A stretch of DNA of 64,000 nt from Syntrophales bacterium (GCA_035363115.1 DAOSEM010000009.1:62001-126000); one strand, 5' to 3'. Positions 8,828 to 17,624 are shown, numbered from the stretch's first letter. Program-made: numbers and translations. Notes: generated by a model from the letters alone, not told the origin.

Positions 8828-10720
8828 CTATTTCGGGACGAGCCGAAAAGGCGAGGGAGGGATGAACTCTCCCGGCTTAACCGAGACCTTTGTGGAATAG
8901 GGCTCGCAGCCCTCCGCCTCGATGGCCAGGGTGTAATCCCCGGCAGGAAGACCGAAGAAGACAAAGCCGTTCCGGCACAGGTAGTCTTTCGACGAGAGAA
9001 ACGCCTTCAGGACTTCCCGCTCGCTCATGCCGTCCGAGGGCGCGAGGGTGCGCCGGATCCCCGCGCCTTCCAGCGCGACGGACCGGACCTTGTTTTTCCC
9101 GGCCAGATCCAGGAAGTATCCCCAGTAGTTGTCCCCGGCCCCGGCGGCCGCCGTGATGATCCCGGCAACCATCCCCTGGGGAACCAGGGTGTAGCGGACA
9201 TCGGTGATCTTGCCGGCGGCTATGGAAACGGGGAGGTTGGCCGGCTCGGATCGGAATCCCAGCGCACAGAGTGTCGCTTCGTAATCGCCGGGCGGGATCG
9301 CCCCGGTTTCCTGCCTTGTCGTCAAGGGATTGAGCTTGAACTGCGTTTCCCCGCCATCTCCTTTCGCTGGAACAAGAACCAGCGCCATTTGCGGGGGAGG
9401 CTTCGTGTCGGGCGGACTGAAATCATGCCGGACATCTACATATCCGCGGGAGGAAGCCAGGTTCTTTTTGACGTTGGCCTCCGTCACCTCCGCGATGGCC
9501 TCGTACTGCCGGAAGACCTCCGGGCTGCTGAGGATGCTCAAGTGGTCCTCGTTGAAGCCCATCACTTTCCTGGCATCGGCCTGGGCCCGCGGGTCGAGCA
9601 TGCTCTCCAGCGTCACGGTGTTGTCGTTGTTCCCACGAAAGAGGCTCCCTCCCCCCTTGTGGCCAAAGAAGAGGTAGTATCGCATGGTCTCGGGAAGCTT
9701 CTTCGAGAAGACGCGGCGGATGAAATCGCTGTCCGGCTCCATGTCTTTCCAACTGGGAATGACGGCGGGAGAATGCTCCACGCCGGTTTTCGCCCTGCTT
9801 TCCCCGTTCCAGGGCGTGGATATCGAGATGAAGAGCCTCACGCTCCGGTTGTGCTGGTCCCTCTCGATCAGGGCCGACCTGGAAACCAGGCCGCCCATGC
9901 TGTGCGCCACGACGAACAGCTGGTCGAAATTGTATTTTCCGTGGAGATCGTACAGCTTCTTTCTCAGGAAGAAGGACAGCGTCTCCAGCCTCGCCCCGGA
10001 CGGATATTGGAATATCCACGGCTGGTATCGGGAGCGGTCGATGGTTTTGAGGAAATACCTCCAGTCTTGCGGGGAGCCCGCCGCGCCGTGGACGAACAGC
10101 ACCGGGATCTTTTTGGGATTGTAGGGTTCGAGAAAATAGATGCTGCATCCGGCGGATTGAAACGATTCCAGGGGCTCCCAGAATCCCTTCTCACCCTGCT
10201 CCGCGGAGAAGGACGGATCGCTCAGATCGGCGATGGCGCCCGCCGATGTCGGATGCTTTTTCCTGCCGCCGGAATAAGCGGTCATGGGGCCGGCCAGCGG
10301 GGGGGCGGGCCGGCCGCCATCTTTTGAAATTCTGAAGTCGAGTCCCCAGGCGACCCCTCCCGGCTGTGGTGTGAGGGGGGCTCCCTTTTCATGGTGTCCC
10401 GCCCGCTCCCCGGGATCAAAGGCGGCATTGCCGTTGGCGTCTTCGAAGGCAAAGAGACGGTAGCGCCCCTGCCGAACGAGAAGCTCGTAGGGACCGGGCT
10501 CCGACAGCACGGCATAATCGCCGACGGAAAGGCGGCCGTCGTCGATGCTGTAGGCGATCACATAGATGGGTTTCCCAGGGGAGGAGGAACTGACGATTTC
10601 GCCGAAAAGAAGGGAAGACTCTTTCGAAAACTGAACGTCCTCCCTCACCTTCAGTAGCGCGCAGCCGCTGAAAAGAAGGAGGGTCAGAAGAATCACCAGC
10701 GCGAATCGTAATCGGTTCAT
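8828..10720 (-). CDS. Lipoprotein with alpha/beta-hydrolase (lipase-like) domain
   Basis: The 630-aa product begins at ATG 10720 (AGGA upstream). Its signal ends in the lipobox FSGC (Cys20). Residues about 35-130 look like a beta-sandwich carrying a DANGNAAFDPGE calcium-loop-like motif. The hydrolase domain spans about 190-420: KKIPVLFVHGAAGS gives the oxyanion strand and VVAHSMGGLVS the nucleophile elbow with Ser274. A late FNEDHLSIL supplies a candidate catalytic His. The C-terminal 200 residues contain two more beta-rich segments (PPGDYEATL, PAGDYTLAIEAEGCEPYSTKVSV) of the carboxypeptidase-regulatory type. It probably hydrolyses an ester at the cell surface; the substrate is unknown. Confidence 0.82.
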   Translation of the reverse strand: MNRLRFALVILLTLLLFSGCALLKVREDVQFSKESSLLFGEIVSSSSPGKPIYVIAYSIDDGRLSVGDYAVLSEPGPYELLVRQGRYRLFAFEDANGNAAFDPGERAGHHEKGAPLTPQPGGVAWGLDFRISKDGGRPAPPLAGPMTAYSGGRKKHPTSAGAIADLSDPSFSAEQGEKGFWEPLESFQSAGCSIYFLEPYNPKKIPVLFVHGAAGSPQDWRYFLKTIDRSRYQPWIFQYPSGARLETLSFFLRKKLYDLHGKYNFDQLFVVAHSMGGLVSRSALIERDQHNRSVRLFISISTPWNGESRAKTGVEHSPAVIPSWKDMEPDSDFIRRVFSKKLPETMRYYLFFGHKGGGSLFRGNNDNTVTLESMLDPRAQADARKVMGFNEDHLSILSSPEVFRQYEAIAEVTEANVKKNLASSRGYVDVRHDFSPPDTKPPPQMALVLVPAKGDGGETQFKLNPLTTRQETGAIPPGDYEATLCALGFRSEPANLPVSIAAGKITDVRYTLVPQGMVAGIITAAAGAGDNYWGYFLDLAGKNKVRSVALEGAGIRRTLAPSDGMSEREVLKAFLSSKDYLCRNGFVFFGLPAGDYTLAIEAEGCEPYSTKVSVKPGEFIPPSPFRLVPK

Positions 10721-11123
10721 GAAAAGATCCTGTCAACGTCACTCGCAGCACCCGGATGAAAGACCATTTGCATGGAAGGTGCATTCTTCCAAGCAAGGCA
10801 GCCATTGCACAATGAATGCCAAGAAGGCACATGACCTGAACGGCTTCTTAAAATCGGATGGTGTGGCGGTGATAACAAAAGGACACATGGATGCCGGGCG
10901 CAGACCGACTCCCAACATCCCATTTTCACATGCGAAACAGGAGGTAGACCGGCCGGGAGGAAGATCCGGCCGATAGAAACACGGCCGGGGCTTATCTCAG
11001 GAAATGGGCAGAATTGGCAACCTGCAAGTCAAAACTATGACTTTCCGGTTGCCGGGATATTGACGATTTCCGATATCATGAGACCCGTTGATCGCCCCGG
11101 CTCGTATGTGTTTCACGGAAGGA
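10721..11123. other. 403-bp intergenic stretch with a 38-nt hairpin
   Basis: No credible gene. Short frames here lack ribosome-binding sites and recognisable content. The stretch holds a long two-part hairpin at 11016-11053, listed separately, and a GC-rich CCGGCC-repeat patch around 10950-10990. Confidence 0.5.
11016..11053. repeat. Two-tier inverted repeat (hairpin)
   Basis: GGCAACC (11016-11022) pairs with GGTTGCC (11047-11053), and inside it AAGTCA (11026-11031) pairs with TGACTT (11038-11043), with symmetrical three-base bulges and a six-base loop. It sits 70 bp after the GNAT gene stop on the minus strand. There is no T-run, so a classical terminator is not supported. It may be a processing or stability hairpin. 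Confidence 0.6.
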
Positions 11124-11972
11124 TCAGACGGGCTTTTCCGGCAGGATCAGTTCGTAGAACGGCAGATGCCGGATCGGCTCAAAGCCCGATTTGACCGCCA
11201 GGTTGTACGAGCCCTGATTGCCGCGCCGGCAGGACCAGACCGGCTCCAGCCCTCTCTCAAGGCAGTATTCGATCAACCTGGCCGTGACAACGCAGGCAAA
11301 GCCTCTCTCCCTGAACGCTGGCCTGGTTTCCAGCCCCAGTTCCAGGATCCCGTCATGCCGGAACGATGAAAAAGCCGTCGCTGCCGCCTGCCCGTCGACC
11401 ATGAGCGAAAACCCGGCACCGTGCGATATAAAATCGGACGCGTTGTTCCAGAATTTTTTCGGGACCACCGTGCCGTCGATCCGGTTGAAAAGATCCGCAT
11501 CGACTTCGCGAATCTCGTAATGCGCAAGGTCGATGCCTCTCTTGAAACCTTCAAATCGGTCCGGTTTGAACGTGAAATTGACGCGCTCGTGCTTGACGAC
11601 GGCAACCCCGGGGTTGTCCCGTCCTCGATCGTCGTCGCAGGGTATCAACCGGTCACCGAGCATGCGGTCAATTCTCGCCTCGATCTCCGATGGAAACACC
11701 TGCATCCACTCCGCCGCCTTTCTCAAGCCGCGAAGCCCCAGCAGATGGTCTTTCAGCTCCGAATGCAGAAATTCGTCATGGACATTCCCATACAGCAGGG
11801 ACATTCCATAGGGATGGACGATGTAAAACGCCCTGGGAAACGCAACGTCATCCACGTAAATGCTTCCCGCTACGTGCTTCTCGGCGACCGATCTCGCAAA
11901 ATAACAGTTGACGGTAACCTCTCTCAACGCTTGAACGGCCTGCGTGAAGGCATCCAAGGGCAGCTGCTTCAT
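11124..11972 (-). CDS. GNAT-family N-acetyltransferase
   Basis: The 282-aa product is read from ATG 11972; a TTG eight codons upstream is less likely. The N-terminal half is not recognisable. The C-terminal half (about 170-280) is a GNAT domain of the GNAT_acetyltran type: AATAFSSFRHDGILELGLETRPAFRERGFACVVTARLIEYC carries the strand-4/strand-5 layout and the RERGFA acetyl-CoA pyrophosphate loop. YNLAVKSGFEPI is the usual alpha4/beta7 end. The substrate is unknown. The gene follows sppA on the same strand with a 32-bp gap, so the two may be co-transcribed. Confidence 0.8.
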   Translation of the reverse strand: MKQLPLDAFTQAVQALREVTVNCYFARSVAEKHVAGSIYVDDVAFPRAFYIVHPYGMSLLYGNVHDEFLHSELKDHLLGLRGLRKAAEWMQVFPSEIEARIDRMLGDRLIPCDDDRGRDNPGVAVVKHERVNFTFKPDRFEGFKRGIDLAHYEIREVDADLFNRIDGTVVPKKFWNNASDFISHGAGFSLMVDGQAAATAFSSFRHDGILELGLETRPAFRERGFACVVTARLIEYCLERGLEPVWSCRRGNQGSYNLAVKSGFEPIRHLPFYELILPEKPV

Positions 11973-12004
11973 TCCGGTATCATCCTCACATTCCAATTCT
12001 TTTT

Positions 12005-12991
12005 TTACCGCTCGTCCCCGATCGCCCCCGGCCAGATGTAGTAGAACCCCGTCGTCAGGTTCAGGATCTCCGGCAATTCGACGTTGACCAGGGAGGGTTT
12101 CCGGTCTCCGGAGGCGGCCGCCGCCACGTTGTACAGGTTGTCGTCGGGATACTCGTCGCGGCGGTACACCACAACCCGGGCCTCATCCGGCAGGCCGGCC
12201 AGCTTTTTCGTTTCCTTCACGGCGTCGCTCAGGTAGCCGATGCGGTCGATCATTCCCAGCTTCAGTGCCTCCTCCGCCAGGAGGATCCGGGCCGTGGACA
12301 TCTCCGCCAGCGCCTGCGCATCCAGTTTGCGATGCTTTCTGACCAGGGAAAGGAAGCGATCGCCGAGGCGGTCGACCGTTGCCTGGAGGAGCTTCTGCTC
12401 TTCCGCCGTGGTTTCCCGGAAGGGGGAGCCCATATCCTTGTTCTTTCCGTGTTTCTGTACATCCACGCCGAGGCCGATCTTTCCCATCAGGCCCATGGCC
12501 TTGGGCTGGATGAAGATGACACCCACCGAGCCCGTCAGGGTGGTCGGATGAGCCATGATCAGGTCGGCCGGCAGGGACATGTAGTACCCCCCGGAGGTGG
12601 CCATATCCATCATGGCCGAGACGACCTTCGCTCCCGTCCGCTGCCTGTATGCCGTGATCTCGTGATACAGGATGTCGCTGGCCGTGATGGTGCCGCCCGG
12701 CGTGTTGACCTTGAACAGCACCGCCTTGATGCGCTTGTCCTTCTCGGCCTTCCTCAACTGTGAGACCACCTCCTGGACCAAGCTGGGACCGGTGGTGATG
12801 AGCCCCTCCCGGGGGCTGTCGGAGATCACGCCCCTGACGGGAATCATGAGAATCCTGTCGGCTCCGCTACCTTCAAGGGTGAACTCTTTCAAGGGGTCCT
12901 TCGCGTCCGGGAAAAGCTTGACCTGGGGGCCGGCACAGGCGGTGATCAGAAACAGGGCCAACAAGGTGGCAATGAGGCATAATCTTTTCAT
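12005..12991 (-). CDS. sppA: Signal peptide peptidase SppA, short lipoprotein form
   Basis: The 328-aa product starts at ATG 12991 after AGGAGGATGAC. A lipobox-like LITAC (Cys19) suggests lipid anchoring, which is unusual for SppA. The peptidase S49 domain is clear: ILMIPVRGVIS, KAVLFKVNTPGGTITASDILY, and ATSGGYYMSLPADLIMAHPTTLTGSVGV with the nucleophile Ser133. HGKNKD provides the general-base Lys (about Lys185), as in Bacillus SppA. The family cleaves remnant signal peptides and other membrane-bound peptides. The domain count matches the single-domain form, not the 67-kDa E. coli form. Confidence 0.92.
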   Translation of the reverse strand: MKRLCLIATLLALFLITACAGPQVKLFPDAKDPLKEFTLEGSGADRILMIPVRGVISDSPREGLITTGPSLVQEVVSQLRKAEKDKRIKAVLFKVNTPGGTITASDILYHEITAYRQRTGAKVVSAMMDMATSGGYYMSLPADLIMAHPTTLTGSVGVIFIQPKAMGLMGKIGLGVDVQKHGKNKDMGSPFRETTAEEQKLLQATVDRLGDRFLSLVRKHRKLDAQALAEMSTARILLAEEALKLGMIDRIGYLSDAVKETKKLAGLPDEARVVVYRRDEYPDDNLYNVAAAASGDRKPSLVNVELPEILNLTTGFYYIWPGAIGDER

Positions 12992-13061
12992 GTCATCCTC
13001 CTTTGGAGAGCAAAAAACACTAACCTTGTTTACGCATCGACCGACGTTTCCCGACAACAAT

Positions 13062-13094
13062 AAACCCCGCGGTCTTTCAGGAGGCGGGGTTTTT
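13062..13094 (+). terminator. Orphan terminator-like hairpin upstream of sppA
   Basis: AAACCCCGC (13062-13070) pairs with GCGGGGTTT (13084-13092), followed by TT and A on the plus strand. No plus-strand gene ends here. On the minus strand it lies 70 bp before the sppA start codon, where it could act as a leader hairpin. Its sequence resembles the terminators at 2390-2427 and 42619-42651. Confidence 0.55.
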
Positions 13095-13311
13095 ATCTGC
13101 CGGCCGTGTCGTTCATCCGAACGGCTCAGATCGTTTTCTGATGGGTCAACCTCGTTCGCTTTTCATCGAAGGTACCACCCCTTTCGCCAGAAAGCCACCA
13201 AGGAAATGAACCAGCGCGGCAGGACCGGGCCGGCATCTTTTCGGTGAATGCTTCCAATTTGGGCAGCACACTACCTGACGTCCGAGACAGCCCTTTCATG
13301 AGAAACCGGAT

Positions 13312-13329
13312 GGCGCGAAACGGCAGGGT
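13312..13329. repeat. Direct repeat, left copy (18 bp)
   Basis: GGCGCGAAACGGCAGGGT occurs here and again at 14633-14650 in the same orientation. The copies flank the OpgC-like acyltransferase gene. ACAGCCC precedes both copies by about 17-20 bp, so the true repeat may be longer and imperfect. Confidence 0.75.
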
Positions 13330-13441
13330 TGTTTCATGTTCATTCGTTGACAAGCCCTATGGTTCCGCCTACAGTCCGGCATTGAAAAGGCTCGCATCGT
13401 CAACCGCTGAAAATCGACGGAACCAAGGGAATCCCGATTCC

Positions 13442-14557
13442 ATGCAACGCGCTTATGATCTCGACAGACTGCGGGTTGTTCTCATCGCACTGGTCTTCTT
13501 TCACCATTCGTCCATCGCATTCGGCGCCCATGGAAGCTGGTACTACGTTACGCCCCATGCCACCGCCGGCTCCGTGCAATTTATCCTGATGATGTTCATG
13601 GCCGTCAACCAGGCCTTCTTCATGAGCCTTTTCTTTTTCATCTCCGCGCTCCTGATGCCGGCATCCTTCGACCGGAAGGGATTCGGACAATTCATGAAAG
13701 ACCGCCTGATGAGGCTGGGCATTCCGCTGGCGGTCTATACGCTGCTGATCCACCCCTCGCTGAAATACGCGATCAGCAGGCACCTGGGTACGACATCCGA
13801 CCCCTGGCTCGATTTCGTCTGGATCGCAGACACGCATTATCCCGCCCCCGGCCCCATGTGGTTCGCCCTTACGCTTCTGATTTTTGAAACGGCATATGCC
13901 CTTTACCGCCATTCCCTGCCTGTTGGCCCGGAAACGAAAGCGGTGAAAAAACTGCCCTCTCCGACCCATATCCTTGCCTTCATCGTCGGAACCGGCCTGC
14001 TGGCGTTTGGCATCCGGCTTTTCTACCCGATCGGAAGCAATTTCTTCGGACTGCAGTTCGGATACTTCATGCTGTACATCACCATGTATTCATTGGGGAT
14101 TATCGCCGGCCGTGACAATTGGCTCGAACGGTTTACAATCCGGCAGGCATGGCCGTGGTTCATCTCGTCGCTCCTGGCCATCCCGGCATTCGGGATGGTT
14201 GTGTTGTTCAGCAAGGCTCACGGGGCCATGGGCGACCTGATGGGGGGGATAAACCTCCGGGCACTGGCCTACGCGATGTGGGAACCGTTGATCTGTGTCG
14301 GATTCAGTTTCTTCCTCCTGATGGTTTTCAAAAAGTATCTGAATGCACCCGGCAGGCTTGTCTCCGTCCTTTCAGCCGACAGTTATCCCTTCTACGTCAT
14401 ACACCCGCCGTTCGTGGCAGGATTCACGGTTCTTTCGGAACAGGTTGCGCTCCCCCCCCTGGCAAGGCTGATGCTCGTGCTGGTACTGGGCATTCCGACC
14501 TGCTTCCTTGCCGCCCATCTGCTCCGGAAAATTCCCGGATTGAAGAGGATTTTATAA
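13442..14557 (+). CDS. Acyltransferase-3 family membrane protein (OpgC/MdoC-like)
   Basis: The 371-aa product starts at ATG 13442 (AAGGGAAT upstream). Its N terminus, YDLDRLRVVLIALVFFHHSSIAFG, is the hallmark of acyltransferase-3 proteins, with Arg and the paired catalytic HH. About ten hydrophobic segments follow (for example AFFMSLFFFISALLMPASF, GPMWFALTLLIFETAYALY, SYPFYVIHPPFVAGF). Relatives such as OpgC transfer succinyl or acetyl groups onto periplasmic glucans or O-antigen. The target here is unknown. No glucan synthesis gene is nearby. The gene is framed by 18-bp direct repeats. Confidence 0.82.
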   Translation: MQRAYDLDRLRVVLIALVFFHHSSIAFGAHGSWYYVTPHATAGSVQFILMMFMAVNQAFFMSLFFFISALLMPASFDRKGFGQFMKDRLMRLGIPLAVYTLLIHPSLKYAISRHLGTTSDPWLDFVWIADTHYPAPGPMWFALTLLIFETAYALYRHSLPVGPETKAVKKLPSPTHILAFIVGTGLLAFGIRLFYPIGSNFFGLQFGYFMLYITMYSLGIIAGRDNWLERFTIRQAWPWFISSLLAIPAFGMVVLFSKAHGAMGDLMGGINLRALAYAMWEPLICVGFSFFLLMVFKKYLNAPGRLVSVLSADSYPFYVIHPPFVAGFTVLSEQVALPPLARLMLVLVLGIPTCFLAAHLLRKIPGLKRIL

Positions 14558-14632
14558 TCGGAGAAACGCAGAGCCCTGCGGACGTGAATCCTGCGCCTCG
14601 CAATCGACACAGCCCGTCCCCGATGAGCCCGC

Positions 14633-14650
14633 GGCGCGAAACGGCAGGGT
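14633..14650. repeat. Direct repeat, right copy (18 bp)
   Basis: Exact copy of 13312-13329, in the same orientation, lying between the acyltransferase stop (14557) and the end of cheR (14714). Confidence 0.75.
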
Positions 14651-14713
14651 CATTGTTGCGGCACGTCATCTGCCGTGTTTCAGGAAAATGGATATGCCGC
14701 TGAACGGGCTCCG

Positions 14714-15508
14714 TCAGATCTTCCGATAAACACCCGGGCAATCACACACTCCGGAAAGGCCGAAATCGTCACAGGAAAGGCGTTCACGGGCACCGACGAT
14801 CAGGCTGCCTCCGGCGATCAGCCGGTCAACGACCCTTTTGACGGGGACCTGATGGGTTTCCTTCCGGCAGTATGTGAGAAGATTGTTTCTCATGAAGATG
14901 ATGTGAAACGGGTCCTGTACGGGCAGCACATCGCTCAGATCATGATGCAGCCATGAAATGCCGTCCCTCAAATCTTTCCTGATCACAAAGCAGTCATTCT
15001 CAAACTGAAAAAAACGATCCAGGCAATCCTCCGGAACCTCTTTCAGCATCTTTTCCGTGTAGAATCCGGAGGCGGCCGTTTCCAGGTATTCCCGGTTCAT
15101 ATCCGTAGCAAGAAGGAAAAGAGGCGGCAGCGGTCCGGCCACATCCGACAGAAGCCGCCACAGCATCACAAAGCTGTATGCCTCCTGCCCCAGGGCGCAG
15201 CCGGCCGACCAGACATTCACCCGGGCCGGTTTTTGAGACAGAAGTTCCGGAAGCAGATTCTCCCCAAGGTATTTCCACAGGAAGCGGTCCCGGAAGAAGC
15301 TGCTGATGGAAACCGTCAGCAACCTCCTGGTCTCCCTTTGAAGGGCGGGCTGTGTCCTGATCCGCTGCATGTAGTCGCAGGCATCGCGCACGTTCTCCTT
15401 CTGCATGTGCCTGACGAGCCTTTTGATGACGCCCTTTCTTACCTTGCGGTACCCCGGCCATGACATGCCGAAATAATCGAGTATCTGCCTGAACTGGTCG
15501 TCATTCAT
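14714..15508 (-). CDS. CheR-type protein-glutamate methyltransferase
   Basis: The 264-aa product has an alpha-helical N domain (YRKVRKGVIKRLVRHMQ) and a Rossmann methyltransferase domain. SISSFFRDRFLWKYL matches the CheR FFRD block, VNVWSAGCALGQEAYS is the SAM-binding motif (usually SAGCSTGEEPYS), and FHIIFMRNNLLTYC corresponds to DLIFCRNVLIYF. CheR methylates chemoreceptors, but no receptor, CheB or CheA is present, and several motif positions are divergent. The target could be a non-chemotaxis receptor. Its start overlaps the end of the THEP1 gene by 8 bp, implying translational coupling. Confidence 0.85.
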   Translation of the reverse strand: MNDDQFRQILDYFGMSWPGYRKVRKGVIKRLVRHMQKENVRDACDYMQRIRTQPALQRETRRLLTVSISSFFRDRFLWKYLGENLLPELLSQKPARVNVWSAGCALGQEAYSFVMLWRLLSDVAGPLPPLFLLATDMNREYLETAASGFYTEKMLKEVPEDCLDRFFQFENDCFVIRKDLRDGISWLHHDLSDVLPVQDPFHIIFMRNNLLTYCRKETHQVPVKRVVDRLIAGGSLIVGARERLSCDDFGLSGVCDCPGVYRKI

Positions 15509-16031
15509 GGTTGGGATTCATGGAAGCGGCGCGAAGGAGATATAGCGGCAGGTTGTTCCTGTTGTCCCTTGTGATCTCGATCAGCTCAACATCCGTCCTT
15601 GCCTTGACATCCGCAATCAAACCGGCCCCCTTCATGGCAACCGTGGCCACAACCGGTCTGTCCGATGAGAGCAACACTGCCACAAGTTCCCTGAACTTCC
15701 TCGAGAAGCACTCCATCTTGCCGATCTCGTCAATGACAAGCAGCCGCCTGCCCGGTTCATCGAAAGGAATCCGGTCGAGGAATTGCTCGAAACCGCTGAG
15801 AGCGACACCATACTTTCCAACCTTGAAGGGGCTTCGGATTTCGTCGTGAGAAAGAACGTTCCTGGCACCTTCCGTATCGATCAAAGAAAACCCCCTTCGG
15901 ATCCCATCTTCACGGATCTCTTCCGTATAGAAGCCGACAGGATTCAGATCGGCAGACTGTGCAAGTATCTTCCTGATCAAAGTCGTTTTGCCGATTCCGG
16001 GCACACCTGTGATCAGGATGTTCTTTTTCAT
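15501..16031 (-). CDS. THEP1-type nucleoside-triphosphatase
   Basis: The 176-aa product has the Walker A loop GVPGIGKTT at residues 9-17 and Walker B LLVIDEIGKME at about 96-106. FYTEEIREDGIRRGFSLID, VGKYGV and VVATVAMKGAGLI are the conserved blocks of the THEP1/NTPase_1 family (slow NTPases of 170-190 aa). The physiological substrate of this family is not settled. It is the upstream gene of a two-gene unit with cheR. Confidence 0.9.
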   Translation of the reverse strand: MKKNILITGVPGIGKTTLIRKILAQSADLNPVGFYTEEIREDGIRRGFSLIDTEGARNVLSHDEIRSPFKVGKYGVALSGFEQFLDRIPFDEPGRRLLVIDEIGKMECFSRKFRELVAVLLSSDRPVVATVAMKGAGLIADVKARTDVELIEITRDNRNNLPLYLLRAASMNPNHE

Positions 16032-16439
16032 CGGATAAGCCTCTCGACAAAAGCTTACACCGGCAATGAGTCCTTTTCAATCTTCAGCAGCCTTCGGCAT
16101 CCCGTTTTGCACCGGGGGAACCATGACTGCCGGATGAATCCGGACCGGAGGCCGGCCCGATCCGGACCACCATTCTTTCTTCCCGGATATACTCAGCTAT
16201 CTCCATATGCTGCCGACCGTATTCTCCCTGAATCTGCCGCTGTGGATGAAAACCGGCCGGCTCGGAGGACTTTGCCCGGACACCACACCAGGAAAGAGAT
16301 CCGCGGATGAGCCAGTAAGCCGCCGTGATCATAAATGAAAAGGCAGATACTCTCGGGAAGCGCCGTGCAGTGTCGATGGCAGATTCGTTGCTTGCATCCT
16401 GACCGGGCAAGTTTTCATATCGAAAAAAGGAGCCGCAAC
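16032..16439. other. 408-bp divergent intergenic region
   Basis: Lies between the THEP1 gene (minus) and the acyl-CoA dehydrogenase (plus). It contains a GC-rich partial inverted repeat around 16135-16170 (CCGGATGAATCCGG and GGCCGGCC). I could not assign a promoter. A minus-strand open frame here lacks a ribosome-binding site and recognisable content. Confidence 0.4.
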
Positions 16440-17588
16440 ATGGATTACAATGTGTTTCACCCCGAGCATCAGCAATTCCGTCAGCAGGTCCGGCGTTTCC
16501 TGGCGGACCGGGTGACACCGCATGCGGATGAGTGGGCGAGGGAGCGCCGGGTTCCGCGGGAGATATGGCAGGAAATGGGCCGGCTGGGTTTCCTGGGCTT
16601 CTGCTACGACCCGGTATACGGAGGTTCCGGTGCGGACGAGCTGTACCGCGTTGTGCTGAACGAGGAGATGGCCCGCTCGGACGCCGGCGGCTTCTGTCTC
16701 GCCGTGACCGGCCACAACGACATGTCCACGACGTACATCAATCTCCTGGGCACCCACGAACAGAAACAGAAGTGGCTGGCGCCTTGCATCGCGGGGGAGA
16801 AGGTCTGCGCCATCGCCGTCACCGAGCCCGGGGCCGGATCCGACGTGGCGGGGCTCACGACGCGGGCGGATCGGGTCGGCGACCGATACGTGATCAACGG
16901 CCAGAAGACCTTTATCACCAACGGCCATTACGGGGATGTCCTTGTCACGGCGGTCAAAACGGACATGAAGGCAACTCCGCCCCATAAGGGAATCTCGCTG
17001 TTCGTCATTGAGAAGGGAGCGCCCGGAGTCACGTCGCGCAAGCTCGAAAAGATCGGGGCTCACGCCTCCGACACGGCGGAGATCTTCTTCGACCAGGTGG
17101 AAGTGCCTGTGGAAAATCTGCTTGGCGCCGAGGGACAGGGGTTCTACGCGATCATGGCGAATTTCCAGATGGAGCGGCTGGCCATCGGGGTTCTGTGCGT
17201 GGCGACGGCCCAGCACATCCTGGAGAAGGTTTTGGAGCATGCCCGCCAGAGGGTGGCCTTCGGGAAGCCCATCGCGAAATTCCAGGTGGTCCGGCACAAG
17301 CTGGTGGACATGGCGACGTCGATCGAGCTGAACCGGGCCCTGGCGTACCAGTGTGCCGCCCAGTATGCGAGGGGGGCCGACGTGACAAAGGAGATCTCCA
17401 TGCTGAAGGCCTCCGCGGCGGAAATGGTCAACCGCGTCGCCTACGATGCAACCCAGCTCTACGGCGGATACGGCTTCATGGCCGAATACGAGGTGGCACG
17501 CCTGTACGCGGACCTGAGGCCCGTCAGCATCGCCGGGGGAACCACCGAGATCATGAAGGACATCATCGGCCGCCTCATGGGCCTGTGA
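16440..17588 (+). CDS. Acyl-CoA dehydrogenase
   Basis: The 382-aa product starts at ATG 16440 with AAGGAG seven bases upstream. Family blocks are all present: CAIAVTEPGAGSDVAGL (FAD/substrate loop), YVINGQKTFITNG, RVAFGKPIAKFQ, QLYGGYGFMAEYEVARLYAD with the catalytic base Glu349, and IAGGTTEIMKDIIGR near the end. It oxidises an acyl-CoA to the 2-enoyl-CoA using FAD and passes electrons to ETF. The chain length cannot be judged. No ETF gene is in the window. A strong hairpin follows at 17589-17624. Confidence 0.95.
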   Translation: MDYNVFHPEHQQFRQQVRRFLADRVTPHADEWARERRVPREIWQEMGRLGFLGFCYDPVYGGSGADELYRVVLNEEMARSDAGGFCLAVTGHNDMSTTYINLLGTHEQKQKWLAPCIAGEKVCAIAVTEPGAGSDVAGLTTRADRVGDRYVINGQKTFITNGHYGDVLVTAVKTDMKATPPHKGISLFVIEKGAPGVTSRKLEKIGAHASDTAEIFFDQVEVPVENLLGAEGQGFYAIMANFQMERLAIGVLCVATAQHILEKVLEHARQRVAFGKPIAKFQVVRHKLVDMATSIELNRALAYQCAAQYARGADVTKEISMLKASAAEMVNRVAYDATQLYGGYGFMAEYEVARLYADLRPVSIAGGTTEIMKDIIGRLMGL

Positions 17589-17624
17589 GGGGACGGGAAA
17601 GGGGGACTCGGCCTTCCCGTCCCC
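17589..17624 (+). terminator. Strong hairpin directly after the acyl-CoA dehydrogenase
   Basis: GGGGACGGGAAAGG (17589-17602) pairs with CCTTCCCGTCCCC (17612-17624) with a single bulged A. It begins at the first base after the stop codon. There is no clean T-run, so it is a terminator or 3'-end stabiliser rather than a textbook intrinsic terminator. Confidence 0.6.

Larger units (their letters stand above)
12992..13441. other. 450-bp divergent intergenic region with a hairpin and one copy of an 18-bp repeat
   Basis: Between divergent sppA and the OpgC-like gene. It contains the terminator-like hairpin at 13062-13094 and the left copy of the direct repeat at 13312-13329. The open frame continuing upstream of 13442 has no ribosome-binding site at earlier starts and I do not treat it as coding. 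Confidence 0.5.

Noticed and set aside
14714..16031. Part of a chemotaxis operon
   Set aside because: Only a divergent CheR is present, coupled to an NTPase gene; no CheA, CheW, CheB or receptor is in the window.
16084..16331. Possible small minus-strand gene starting at ATG 16331
   Set aside because: No ribosome-binding site, no hydrophobic or motif pattern, and the frame extends by chance into the start of the acyl-CoA dehydrogenase.
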